Source: Orbilia blumenaviensis (lineage: Eukaryota; Ascomycota; Orbiliomycetes; Orbiliales; Orbiliaceae). From it: a stretch of DNA of 64,000 nt. The translations under genes were made by a program, and so were the position numbers. Where the stretch lies: contig JAVHNS010000010.1 of the NCBI GenBank assembly GCA_036872755.1, positions 1,736,001 through 1,800,000 on the forward strand, written 5' to 3'. Shown here piece by piece: positions 26,390 to 38,379 of the stretch. Below the pieces are notes generated by a model. The model was not told the DNA's origin and did no database searches. It was given only the letters and a program-made list of their open reading frames with translations. The stretch's first letter is position 1. Each line of letters starts with the position of its first letter.

Positions 26390-28603
26390 ATGCTGTCCAA
26401 GATAAAAGAGGCCGGCCGCCAGGTAGCACGCAGCAATAGCGTCTCGAGCGATTCTCGTCCAGGCAGTTTAGAATCCCAATATTATACATCCCATATAGCA
26501 GACAAACGTCGATACAGTGCGGCGGCCACAGACGCTCTTCGAAACTTACAACATTCACCAATACCCCCCAAACAAAAGATGGATAAGCGACCTCCATTGA
26601 GAAAGAGAGGGTCCTCTTTGTTCAACAAGATGACTTCACAAGAAACATACGAGTCGCTTGTGCCAAGATCAACATCATCAAGCCGATTGAGTGAAAGGAC
26701 CATCACCGAAAATCGAGACCGTGATTCAGGATTAGTATCGTTATCAACTCGAATCAAGGCTCATCGGATGCGCAAGAATTCCCAACTCAGCTTAAGCCTT
26801 GGGCCCCTCGAAGAACACGAGATCCGACAACCAGCAAGCCAAACCCGTGCCCCACCTCAGTTACTTCGCACACATAGCGTACCCGACTTGCTGAGTAGAA
26901 GTCAAGGTAAGCTAACACCTTACATGAGGATTTGATCCGTCCTGTATTAAACTAACAAGTTTGTAGCAATGAGCACCGACTCTCGGAAATTCTGCAACGG
27001 CAAGCCGATCAGCAACCCTTTTAACTTCAGACATTTGTCCCACATGGAAATTCAACAGACTGCTCAATTCGAGGATACACCTGAGGATGTCCTTCCTTTA
27101 CAGTGGAACTCCATGGTTAGGGAATCCAGGGCGCCGAAGACCCCCATCGTGCCGTTGACACCATTGACAGCAAGAGGGGTGAGGCATATGCAAAGCCTCA
27201 GTGGCACCCTACGGACAAGTGGACTGCCAATGCCCTCGCCCTCGGTTGATAGCGTTTACTCCCCAGTCGACTCCATCACAGATTTGAGCGTGAAGTCCAA
27301 GTCAGCAGAAAGCTTAAATAATTCTTTCACTTCACATTTGGCCCCTCCCCCACGAAGCTCTTCAAGGGCAGCATTTACCGGCACCATACCTTATAAAGAT
27401 GAGGAAACCCCCATCCTGGAAAGTGAGGGTCGGGATTCCGTCATTCTTCTACAAGATGACCTTGCAGCATTAGCGAGAACAGTCGGTCCAATTCCCGAAG
27501 AACCCAGTTTATTAAATCAGGAGGTGGAGGACGATGTCCTTGGGGCTTTCCCGTCACCGCCCATAACATCTCCAAGGCTCCTTTCCCTGAGAACCGTGGG
27601 GCTTAGTCAACCAAATATTGTAGTCAACAACCATTTACTCCCTCCTTTGTCTCCACTCAGACCATCGAGCTCAAGCTCTGGGACTTTGGGGTTTGGAGCA
27701 GTGGGGGACTCAGATGTCCCGAAAGAACACTTAGTGGCCAAGAGGTCATCCAAGAGAATCTCAAAGCGTTTGAGCCGACGTGTCTCGATTCTCGGCGAGG
27801 CCCAGGCGGAAATACAAAGTTGGGAAGCTGGTATTGACTGGGCTTATGATAACGACGGACTGGACGAATGGACTGACGATCTCGAGGGAATTGAGGAAGA
27901 GGAAGAAGCAGATGCTATTTTGGGTAGCAAGTCTGCGCCAGTTTCAGCGTCCCCATCCACAGTTAACCTTGCCAGCCTAGCTGCGAAAAGACACTCTGAC
28001 GAGGGAAAATCTTTCCTAGCTGCCCCAGAAGAGGATGCTACGCCCCGCTCCCCCGAAATCGGCGTAGCAGATGGGGGCTTTGGCATTTTCGATCACGCTG
28101 ACAGACAGTATAATGCTTTCGGTCACCAGCGCCAGCTTTCAAAGACCCGCAACGGGGCCAGCCATAACAGGACTCTCTCGACTTGTGCAAGCTTGCCTAA
28201 CCTTAAGGCTGGCAGGAAACACTACCGCAACTCGTCGCTTCGTGGATTCTCCAATCTCGACAATGGTATCGTGACACTTGACGAGGCCGACGAAATCCAA
28301 CACCCTTCTTTCCAGCGGATGCACTCTGCCCCGCCACGTGAGGTTGCCATCCCACCCGCACGTTATAGTGGACGTTCACGTGCTGCCTCGAATGCAACAT
28401 GCACAACACTTGTTTCGGATATTGAAGGCTATCCTTCAGACCTATCAGAAATGGCCTCGACACCGTCTCATTCCAGCCACAACTCTGCTGAGGGTCCTTA
28501 TTTTCTCTCACAAAATCAAGATGGCCTCTTCTTTGACCTCAAGGCCCAGCTTGGGTCTGGTGTCCATATCGTTAATGATGAAGTGCCATTCAACTTTTTC
28601 TAA
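26390..28603 (+). CDS. CRIB-motif protein, likely Cdc42/Rac effector
   Basis: Two exons, 26390-26906 and 26967-28603, give 717 residues. The intron is 60 bases with donor GTAAGC. The ATG at 26390 is the first true ATG in the frame. Just after the splice junction lies KPISNPFNFRHLSHM, which fits the CRIB/PBD consensus ISxPxxFxHxxH that binds GTP-loaded Cdc42 or Rac. The rest is low-complexity and probably disordered: many Ser/Pro/Arg-rich patches of SP and TP type and RSSSR runs, suggesting phosphorylation, a basic KRSSKRISKRLSRRVS segment near residue 430, and an acidic EGIEEEEEAD stretch soon after. No kinase domain is present, so it is not a PAK; it resembles Gic-type polarity effectors in having CRIB plus disorder. 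Expected role: actin or polarity control at the cortex. The function is inferred from the CRIB motif only. Confidence 0.8.
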
Positions 28604-31600
28604 GAAACCACACTATCTACACTCGTTTTTATCCTCTCTTTCGAACTTGTTTTTCCTTTGTTAGCTTTCCATTCGGATTTGTGCTTTTATTGGGATACCA
28701 CTACATTGGGCTCGTTGGGCGTTCCCTGGTTTTCGTCTTGGAGGTTCTTTTCGCATAGTTCTTAGACTTCTTTTTTTTCCCTTTCCATATACATTGCGGC
28801 GGTATTAGTTTTTTTTTTTTTGTCTTTTTTTTTTCTTCCTGGACTGCGTGGGGGCTTAATCAACATACAAAAGTTCTATTCTTCATTCGCTACAAAAAAA
28901 TTTATACCATCTATCCTTCCTGGCTCAGTCTTGATGACCCTGACGACCAATTGCTGTGTTTCCTTTGTTTCCTCGCACCTACTCGGCCAAGTCTTTTCTT
29001 TCTTTTTTTTGTCAGTTCACTCATCTCTTACATTGGCCAGATATCTGTACAAGATAGTTCACATCCCTAGTCGGTATTTCCGTCTTCAGTTATGCACATG
29101 TACAATAGTTAGTCTAATCGAAATCTGGGAGATCTAGCACTCTTCCCTTCAATTGAAATCTATTCGTCTCGTAAAGAAGATATGAGAACCTTCAAGTGGT
29201 GTAGCGACACCTAGCGTCACTGGTCCGCTCTGTCCCGTCTGTGCATTTTCGTGCATTAGCCCGCCGCTGACTGCTGGGAGGAGGGCGGGACCCTTGCACT
29301 GAATTATTCCAGAGGCGCTAAAAGCTCGACAACGGTTCGCCGTTCTCAATGACCTTTTCGGAAACCACCACACCCGTTTAAACTTTGAAACACTCCTTAC
29401 CGAGAACCTCTATCTCGGGCTTCAGTAAACTGTTATGAATGTTCTTCCAGCCGGCTAGTGAGAATTTGTCCCCGATGTTCGCCTATCGCGATCGTTCGGT
29501 ATCAAAGTCCTTGATTGAATGACTATCCACCAAGTATGTACATACGTGCCGATGCGGTGTCTCATTATGAACACTGTATTAATTCAACACTAATATAACG
29601 TTAATATTTGCCAAGCTCGCCTACAGCCGAGATTTCGCATCATGCCATCACTGCATACATAGTTGGTAGGTATTTCGTTTGGATTCCGAAAACGCCCCCA
29701 GCACCTTCTCGACCCCAGAAGAGAGAAAATGGTTTCTACGGGGACATTTCAAGCTAGAATGAAAGATTTATAGGGGCTGAGAACCGGACGCATAGTGTAG
29801 ATTGACACCCCCCCCGCATCTACGCTCTGCAGCTCTGTAATTGCAGACTGAGGTCGCGCATGGCTGGCTACAAGACACTAGCATGGTGCCCTAAAGGATC
29901 CGAGAAGCAGGTTCCGGGTGTATGTAAGACCACCGGATCCGAAAACTCTAGGGGGCGGCTTGTATCTAGGCCTGTGTATTTAGATTTTGTATTTCATGTC
30001 AAGGTTTGGAAGTCGTCCAGAACAAAGTCTAGCCGGCTTCATTTCACACTCAGTCATTTGGATGCATTCTGCTAGTTTGAGGGATTTACAAATCCTAGTG
30101 TTGCTCGACTGCCGACATCTCCTAGTTGTCATTACGGATTAAAATTCATCCTTGTTGCCTTCGTTGACAAGATCGGCTTGTAGAAACGGCGTACACAGGG
30201 AAACAATTCCAACATGCAACGTACAACACAAATTGGAACTGGAATTTACAAGGACTTAGCCCTGCCCATCGTCCGTATCTGCATTCAATTAAATACCTTC
30301 AAACCCCGAAGTTTTCTTTCCACCTCCACAGTCCCCTGCCAAAAATGCTTCCTCTAGAATATTCCAAGCACATAAGGAAGGTGCAATTGACCATGCTTAC
30401 CGAAAGCTGTCCACTTCCTGGAAGCCAACCTTTCTGCCTAACCGAGGTTTCAGATTTTGGGTGAGGCTCCAAAGTGGAGGTAATCGAAGGACCCGGCATT
30501 ATCGTAAGCATGTGCATGTTAGAAGCTCAAACCTGCTTGAATACAATCAAATAATGGAAATCTTTCCCAGGGTTCTGGAGGTCGGCCGATATTTATGCGA
30601 GTGGGGCTTATATGCAGAATTTACAACCTTCCGTTGTAGTCTCTACCAGTGTGCCGTACCTCGGCGACCCTGTATCCTATGAATCGAACGCCGATATAGA
30701 CATGTACCCGGATTGCTCTGTTACTAAAGTTCACAAACTTGTCCCTAAATTCGGATGCTGAAGACCCGCCCGTTATCTAGGTTAATGGGGCTATAGGGGG
30801 GCGTTGATTCATCCATCATCAGCTGTTGCAGTGGGATAAAAAAAAAACAAGAATGCTATTAGTGGCTATTGAGCTAATATTATATTAGAAACGAAAGTCT
30901 AAAAATGTGAACCTATATTGTATCGCGTTACGGCAAGATCAAACATCATTGTAACTGCTCCATCGAGGACTCTAATTGGTGGGTCAACTGTCACATCATA
31001 TCCGGCTGAGGCTGGTGACATAGGGTAGTTGCGCAATCACGACAGTCAAGTCGACAGCTGAAGATAAATTATTAGCCTAGCAATTATAGGGGGAGTAGAA
31101 GGGATATCTTTCAAGATGATTTTTCATGTCTTCAAGCTAGTTTCACGGCCGGGGCCTTTAATCCTATGCAAAATGATACATTGCGTCTGCTTCCCCAGAA
31201 TCCCAAACGTGGGTAAATATCCAGATAATTAGGTTCATGGGCCTCGGATTGTCGTCCGGGGCCGTGTGGGAAACCCTCAAGCAAGCCACGCTTGGTACCC
31301 CATGGAAGTTGGCCTTGGGGTTTCATGGACAGGGGGGGACAGCTAGCTATATGAGATCCAAGTGGTACATCAAGGATTACGAATATACCAGTCAACATAT
31401 GTTAAATCCCTCATACACGCACTCGTACATCGAGTAAACCTAGCGAGCTGCAGGTACCATCGGTTTGTTTTAAGTTCTGCGCCCGATGATCTTGCCAATT
31501 AAACCGATGAGATTCTCCACTGACGGAAAAAGCTAGGCAAGCTAGTAGTACGAGCGACACCTACGAATATCTACGGAAACCATGCCCTGTTGCTTATTCT

Positions 31601-32099
31601 AATTCTCAGTCAGCATCAGCATGGAAAATCTCTAGAAAGAACTAGTAAGAATTGTTAAACTCAAATTAGCCGATAGAAGCGTGACAGGCCCTAAGGTCCA
31701 GCTACATACAAAGCTCCTGTCGGCTAAAGCACGTGTATACGAGGTTGGCAGCAAATTACACGCCTTGGGTGCAGTTGATGGCCATGCAAATTATTCATAT
31801 GGAGAAGCCATGCCGAGGGAAGGGATGTGTTAAACTTCAGCTAAAATACGTTGCATTCCGTATTCCTAGACGTGCCTTTCTTACACATGTGCAGGCTGAG
31901 ATACTACCCCGCAAATCACGAAGAAACATTCCCTACATGACGCGATACAGGTTCCAGAGGCTAAAGTCCGAGGTTAAAGCAGTTTAGGGAGCCCGGGAAA
32001 TGCTAGTTTCTGAGGGTAGCTCGTCTCCTGGTGTCCTAATTATCCGGTCCCATGTCGTCCAACCAAGCTTGCAAGAAACCACACAAAACCCCAAACTGA
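28604..32099. other. Gene-free region
   Basis: The first 500 bases are T-rich and probably hold the CRIB gene 3' UTR (tracts near 28770 and 28808-28840). The remaining sequence to the GST gene has only short unsupported frames and homopolymers (A run at 30837-30847, C run at 29808-29816). No gene or known element is recognised. Confidence 0.5.
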
Positions 32100-32861
32100 T
32101 TATATCTTGCTGTCATTGTACCCTCCCATCTTCTTGACGGCTCGTTGGTAAGCGGGAAGCTCATGGACTGTCTTGTGCCACCGGATTATGTTTGGGTATT
32201 TTCCAGCATCAAAGTATCTTCTTGCAACACAGGTATCAAGCGGGAAAATCATACAGAAGTCGGCAAGTCCAAGCCTTGATCCTCCAAACCAGGGTTTTTC
32301 ATCTGAGAGCGTATCTTCCAGGAGCTTAAATGGTTCTACTAGTGTTTCTTTAAATACTGATAACAGCGGCACGAAGAGTAGCTTGACGAGTGGTTTGAAA
32401 GGCCAAGGAGTAGCCTCGGGAATCATATCCATGGTGAGGGTCAAGCTTGTAAGAGTTGATATCGTTGTTCCCGCGAATTCTTGAAAGAAGATATTGCGAG
32501 CCTGGTCCTCGGGGGATAGCGAATCCCAGATACCTTTGGCATAATGGTCCGCCAGAAACTGAAGAATAAGACGACCTTCAACAAACGGCGTGGGTGGTTC
32601 ATCGGGCGTGGCTGCAGGTGAAACCGTCAGTATTGGCGCCTTTCCCAACCGAAAGCCTTCCTTCATGGCCTCGGGTGCCTTTTTCGTGGTGTTGGATCGT
32701 TCGAATGCCTTCAAGTTGTAACTTTCTAACGCATTCTGCCCTACGAGCTCTTCTAAAGCCCACAAGACACGAATGGAGCCTGAATCTGTGAGGCTATAAA
32801 CTGTGGGGATTCCCGGAGGTGATGTATGACCCCAATAATTGTGTTGTGGTGCTAAGGTCAT
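32100..32861 (-). CDS. Glutathione S-transferase, GTT1-like
   Basis: A single exon of 253 residues, starting at MTLAPQHNYWGHTSPPG. The N-terminal thioredoxin-like domain is seen as TVYSLTDSGSIRVLWALEEL, in which the Ser of the SxSxRVLWxLEEL motif is the usual glutathione contact, then APILTV (cis-Pro loop) and EGRLILQFLADHY. The helical C-terminal domain includes the FGGSRLGLADFCMIFPLD segment, a typical GST N-capping and hydrophobic staple region, and YPNIIRWHKTVHELPAYQRA at the end. GTT1-like GSTs are cytosolic or ER-associated enzymes that conjugate glutathione to electrophiles or reduce peroxides. An upstream in-frame ATG at 32951 would add 30 residues without GST character, so the inner ATG is preferred. 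Confidence 0.9.
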   Translation of the reverse strand: MTLAPQHNYWGHTSPPGIPTVYSLTDSGSIRVLWALEELVGQNALESYNLKAFERSNTTKKAPEAMKEGFRLGKAPILTVSPAATPDEPPTPFVEGRLILQFLADHYAKGIWDSLSPEDQARNIFFQEFAGTTISTLTSLTLTMDMIPEATPWPFKPLVKLLFVPLLSVFKETLVEPFKLLEDTLSDEKPWFGGSRLGLADFCMIFPLDTCVARRYFDAGKYPNIIRWHKTVHELPAYQRAVKKMGGYNDSKI

Positions 32862-33395
32862 TCTCAGTCTGATGAAACCCCAAAAGGAACACGCGTCTAA
32901 AAAAAGGGAACAGATGCTGTTTTTGATCTGGCAGAGCCTAGTACTATTCACGATCAGGCGATGAGGCTAAGGTATTAGGGGATGCGACGTTCAACGTGAA
33001 CAATTTGGATGACCATGGTCTCGTTAAGATGACCTCGAATCTCAACGCGTCACATATTCTACATTGAGTGATTCCAACACGGCAACACATTCACACTGAA
33101 GAACGTAGCTTCTTCGAGAAAATCAGAATAACTTAACGAGACCAGAATAACTCCTACTCTTTGTTGGTAGAAATAATCAGAGCCTTCAATTTTTATTACC
33201 TAATGCTAAGACCATTAGATACTGGTACAAAGTGGAATTTGAGGTGTTTCGTAAAAGACTTATTTTCGGGTATCTATATCTGGCTTATCTTTAAACCTTT
33301 AATTTTGATTATGGTCCTTTGTAAAATCGTGCAGGATGGACTCCAAGCCGGATCCGTGGCAAAGGTGCCTGTGTGAAGATCAAGTAATAGAGAAT
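32862..33395. other. Intergenic region
   Basis: Upstream region of the GST and 3' flank of the spherulin gene. No gene is seen. Confidence 0.5.
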
Positions 33396-34694
33396 TCATG
33401 ATGGCGATGAACTACCCTTTTTATGAGCGGCAGTAGTAGGGAACTTTCGTTTGGTGGTTAACGTTTTAGATCCTTTGGACCTGTTTTTAGTAGCAGTTTT
33501 CGTAGAGGATGCTCGGGTTGACGTCACTTTCGTTGGACTACCCGCCCCACCATATTTATAAGCGGCACTGACGAATTTACCCCAGTTGCTGGGAATACTA
33601 GTGTATGCCTGAGCTTCGTCAAAACTGGTTGCAAATATGTATCTGGAATATGCTAGCATTGTTTTGACCGCAGAGCTCATCTCGTTATCCACGACACTCA
33701 GTAGAATCATGCCCAACTCGCTTGGGTCTTTCGTACCAGAGGCGCGGTCGAGTTTAATCCATTCAGAGAGGTAGTCGTCCTTGTTTTCTAGAACTATCGT
33801 GACATCTTGGTTGTAGCTCAAGCTGTAGAAGCTAGCATCCGCCTCGGTCCCTGGATTCTGAACGATGAGTGGAGATCTATTGTTCCGAAAATATGATTTG
33901 GCTTTCTTCTTAATATACGCGTTATTGTTCGAAACGGCGCTAAGATTGGAACTGGATTTTACGGAGGGCATTTCATCAAGAAAAAAACCGTCCAATTTGC
34001 CGGGGAAGTAACTGATCCAGGTATCGACATCGCTTGTAATATCCCGCCTACCCCAGGTTTGATGGACATATCCAAGAATATTCACATTGTTGAATTTTGC
34101 GAGGGACTCAATTAGAGTGGCATAGCGTGTGACTTCTGTGGTAGTCCCTGGCCCATTAGAAGGATTTATGATGATCGTGAATCCCAAAACATTGTTGAAC
34201 TTCGATATCTGAGAAATAACTCTTCCCCACGAAGTCGTGTTCTCGGGGCCGAAATACGCCGGAATAATGATATTCGTCTGGTCTGACGTTGCTCGTTGTT
34301 GAAGCGCTTGCTGGCTTTTTGATGCTATATGCTCGTCTATTGGTATTTGAGAATTTGTATTCAGTTCGGCAGGAACTCGGACCCTATTGAAGGCAAAATA
34401 GCCCACCAATATAATTATTGCACTCAGGACTCCAATAACACTGTAGGTAAATCTTTGGAGTTTTTTGTGCTTGTGACAATTTCTACTCTGGGATTGACCA
34501 ATATACCGGCCAATATTCACTGACGAGGCTCCGGAATTGACAAATAAGTGTTTTCGTAACGGGTTAGAATGCTTTTGGTATCCCTTTTCGGGAACCCATT
34601 CTCCATTTTTATCAGGTATGGGATGAGACGAGCTTAGATCTTGCCATCGGGCTTCCTGGGCTGCAACATGAAGCGGCGAGGTGGGTGACATCAT
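33396..34694 (-). CDS. Spherulin-4 family (GH135-like), membrane-anchored
   Basis: A single exon of 432 residues starting at the double ATG (MMSPTSPL). There is no N-terminal signal peptide. Instead, an 80-residue polar N-terminus precedes one transmembrane helix at about 82-103 (YSVIGVLSAIIILVGYFAF), so type II topology is predicted. From about 141 the spherulation-specific family 4 domain runs to about 375: IIIPAYFGP, FTIIINPSNGPG, NILGYVHQTWGRR, DGFFLDEMPS, PLIVQNPGTEAD and SFDEAQAYTSIP. The Asp/Glu pair in FFLDEMPS lies in the barrel position expected for catalysis. Members such as Sph3 are glycoside hydrolases acting on alpha-1,4 galactosamine polymers; spherulin-4 was first seen in encysting slime moulds. 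A Ser/Thr/Lys-rich basic tail ends the protein. Substrate is inferred from the family only. Confidence 0.85.
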   Translation of the reverse strand: MMSPTSPLHVAAQEARWQDLSSSHPIPDKNGEWVPEKGYQKHSNPLRKHLFVNSGASSVNIGRYIGQSQSRNCHKHKKLQRFTYSVIGVLSAIIILVGYFAFNRVRVPAELNTNSQIPIDEHIASKSQQALQQRATSDQTNIIIPAYFGPENTTSWGRVISQISKFNNVLGFTIIINPSNGPGTTTEVTRYATLIESLAKFNNVNILGYVHQTWGRRDITSDVDTWISYFPGKLDGFFLDEMPSVKSSSNLSAVSNNNAYIKKKAKSYFRNNRSPLIVQNPGTEADASFYSLSYNQDVTIVLENKDDYLSEWIKLDRASGTKDPSELGMILLSVVDNEMSSAVKTMLAYSRYIFATSFDEAQAYTSIPSNWGKFVSAAYKYGGAGSPTKVTSTRASSTKTATKNRSKGSKTLTTKRKFPTTAAHKKGSSSPS

Positions 34695-37202
34695 TAAGCT
34701 GGAACTTTGCCTGGAAAGCCAAGTTAGCTAGGCCTATAATCCGTTTACGTTTTTCAATTTCGGTGCCCGTTATAGCGAGATACCTGGTTGATATAGTTAA
34801 TCAAGAAGTAACAAAAGGTCTGTATTTGTCCGGATGACAAATTTGTATATCTATGTTAGTCTTTGCATTTGGAGCAACCCTGGAAAAAGAGCTATTATTT
34901 ATAATTATTAAAGCCAAGGTGCGGTACTAAAATATTCCTCAAATGTTCGAGCGTTGACGTAAACACGTAACCTAGATCTTAAAGAATATCGGCCGTATCA
35001 GGATCGATCAGATCTTGGTCTGCTTCGCAAAGATCGTACGCGTAGTGCTTTCTGAATGCGGGTACAGTTGGTTTAAGTTTTGAACTTAAGCAGAAACTTT
35101 CCTCGCTACTCGCATGATTGCGAGTTACCTAGGTGGAAGATCGCAACCGTGTTCAACGAAATAAGCTTTCGGTTTTTCGGATGGAATTAAGCTCGTTTGA
35201 TATGCACCTCGTAAGATGTTGCAACTTAAAGACGCGGAAGGTCGGGGAACGAGACAATACCTGATCACATATATTCTAAGACATTTCGACGATTGATGAA
35301 TTTAGCTATGGATGAATAGCATATTGGGATTTGCTTAGGGTCTCATAAAGATGCTTTTATTTGCTAAGATATGATATCCCCGAGCATAGACCAAAGCTGA
35401 TATAATTATTCAATTATTTATATAGAATTATACTTACATGTATTGTCCCGTAACTCGAAGTCGGGTCTGAGTGCCTTCAACTTAGGGTCGTCTCGGTAGC
35501 TCTGCAGGGCGCATACTGCAAGCCTGTTTCGCTTTCGAGTTTTGCGTTTTGCGTTGTCTAAGCTTTAGTTCAGTTACGTGTTGTTCGTGTTAGACTTTAG
35601 TTGGAGCCACAATGTTTCAACTTTATGTTGTCTGGTTACCAACAAGACCATCTGGAACTTGTTGAGGACGTAGTACCTACACATCGTCTGGAAATATATT
35701 TAGATTTTGACGGCGCTGTATTCATCATTATAATCAGGCGGTTGGAGTGATATGTACTTTGTTCACGATAACAAACTACGCAATAAAAAGAATACAGGGT
35801 AATAAAAGCTTAACTGATATTAGGATATTTGGGTATTTGAGTTTGGTGATACAATACAAAATATACGTAACCCTGTCCTATAGCGATAAGGTAATCTAGC
35901 TTATAATTCTATTCGCTGCAGCTACATGTACACGTATATCTACGCGCAAGCTCTTGAATGGAGGTGTATAAGCTGTACATGTGGGGCTTCCAGAGCCAGT
36001 TCTTCAAATCCATGCCTCTTTAAGGGGAGATCATTAGTAAGTACTTGTTCGTTAGTCTTTTCTTTTCTTTCTTTCTTTCTTTTTTTAAAGAAAAAAGGGG
36101 GTTTGGTTAGGTTGGGTTTCCTAGGGTGCCGGCAGTATTTGAGTGTTCTTGTTTACTCTAGAACATGTTAACAAGGTAACGGGTAGTATATGAAATATTA
36201 GAAAAGGTGCTGAGAAACCATGTGCACGCGAAAACGCTGTATGTATACGTGGATGTCTTCGAGAACTACTCATCATGTGTCCACGATCTGAAGAGGAGCA
36301 AAAAGCCCGAGCTTCTTGGCGTGGGAATCGAGTTCTGGACATTCATAAATTTAGATGACTGGATGTACTAAATTTCCGGAGACTATGGAGGTAATTTGGA
36401 GGAGAATAAAGGAGCACTAGAGATTTAAAGGGTTTAAGGTATTATCAAATAGTGGAATTACATATTTGATGGACTTAGAACTGGTACTGAAGCCACGCGT
36501 TAGTATCCTGTGCTTCAATTGATCGCACTATCGCTTGATATATTTTGATAATGTTTGGGTCAGATCCAATTATTGAGTGACATCAGATTAGATAAATGGT
36601 TATTTATGGACGCGCCTAGCCCATAATATTAATAGCGCCCGGAAATAGACTAGAGAAACAATGGAGCCCCAAAGATAAAGCAAATATGGAACTTTATCTT
36701 GTAAGGTCTCCTACCAGATCTTGCTAACCATGAGAGCTGGGTTCAGTCCGGAGCTGTTATTTTCACACTATATAACCAATTTTGAGAAGGCGGGTCTGTT
36801 TTTTTCTCAAGTAAAATTAATATAACAGGATGAATGTTACCCTAGTATTGCATCTGAAGTAGATTACTGAAGCCTACATATCCTGAGGTTGATATTTTAT
36901 TGGGGTTTCTGTACAACATTATTGGATAAACTGAGTAGTAATTTGCAGATAAACATATGCCATAGGGTATTAATACGTAAAAAAGCAACATGAAAGTATC
37001 ATCGGATGCACAAAACATGCTAACGGATAGAAAAGAGGGGGTTTAAATATATACAAGAAAATGAATACATTTGGTGATGTGCTCATAAGTAAGTCACCAG
37101 CTGTGGTATGGACCTGCCTTGGCACGGGAATACTTGGATGGGTTTACGAAGACGAAACCCTTTTTGGATATCGGTTTGCGATTTCATAATATGGGGGTAA
37201 TA
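34695..37202. other. Gene-free region
   Basis: This 2.5-kb stretch is AT-rich in parts (around 35400-35440 and 36800-37080) and contains a TTTC-type pyrimidine tract at 36056-36087. No supported open frame or RNA gene is seen. Confidence 0.5.
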
Positions 37203-38379
37203 TTATTCCTTCATAAGCTTTGCGGTAAGGAAAGGCCTAACCCAGCATGGCTTCACATTACTCGGGCAAATATCCTTTCGTTGGAGCTCTTTATCGAGCG
37301 GTCCAGTGGGACCGCCGCTAAATCTAGCCTGCCCAAATAAGATGTATTGGTTTGGGTGGTCCTTGGGGTACTGTTGGTCGCCCCATTTCCCCTTGAAATA
37401 AAGCCAGTTGACTGGTGAGGCAGGGTTATACGGTGTAAAGGTACTTGATCCCCCATCAAACTTGTAGTAGTACGCCGACAGAGTTGGATCCCAGAGTGGT
37501 CCCTTATTGGTAAAGTCGACGAGGAAGAAAGCCCCTGGAAGGTTGAAGTTTGGGATTGTGTGGTCATGATTGCCGTCTAATGCATAATTGGCGTGAGAAC
37601 CTTTGGCACTATATCCAATTGGCTAAAATTGGTGAATTAGAAACATTAACAGGTTATCTTGATGGAACGTTCTAATTATGGTGGCCGTACCCGTTTTCCG
37701 AGCTTTTGTACTGCGTCGTAGGTAAAAGCCTGGCCATCGGCATGCTGGGAGTACCAGAGAGCTGAGGGCACTCCATTTTGAAATCTGACCATTATGTGCT
37801 CCCAGTCTCCAACATGGTCCCCGAACTTAATATTCCAAACCGGGGGCCCGGAATTAAAACTGTATCTATGTCAGCTGTGGGAATTCTAATTCTAGGTTAA
37901 CAGCAAACTTGAAAACACACTTACTTGTAAAAATAAAAGTAGAATACATCAGTGGTATTAGCGTCTTTCTCGTTGATGATTATAGCTGCAGAGATGGCGC
38001 CATCTGTAAGGCCCGATGCATCTGGAGTCACACCTTTCAGCCATGCTTGTTCGATATCTGTTGCAACATCCTTTATGGATGTGAGATAAACGGAATCACC
38101 GCCAAAATTGTTTAGTTGGTCGATATTATCTAATGTTACTGGCAAGGGGCCTCCAGAGATAGGTAGAAAATTTACACGTGGCTGGGTGTTTCGCAACATA
38201 GACCGTATATTGGAAGGCCGGTACTCGTCGTCTGAGTGAAGGTATACGAGAGGTGCATAGTCGAGGGCGTACTGTGGAACACCAGGAGGGGCTCTCCTTC
38301 TCACCACGGCAGCCTCTGCTGGGTTCCAGGCGCTGGATAAAAGTATTAAGAGAGAAAGGGCTATGCTCTGTACTCCCAT
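37203..38379 (-). CDS. Vps62-like secreted protein
   Basis: Three exons, 38379-37925, 37859-37691 and 37622-37203, give 347 residues. Residues 1-23 form a signal peptide (MGVQSIALSLLILLSSAWNP, cut near AEA-AV). The body matches the vacuolar protein sorting 62 family: YALDYAPLVYLHSDDEYRPS, DVFYFYFYNFNSGPPVW, FGDHVGDWEHIMVRF, YSQHADGQAF, YSAKGSHANYA, LWDPTLSAYYY, GKWGDQQY and CWVRPFL near the end. The family was named from a yeast vacuolar sorting screen, but many filamentous-fungal members carry a signal peptide. The His and Asp in GDWEHI and SHANYA are strongly conserved and could bind a ligand or metal, but no activity is established. Reading frame is continuous across both introns. Likely extracellular or in the secretory/vacuolar lumen. 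Confidence 0.88.
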
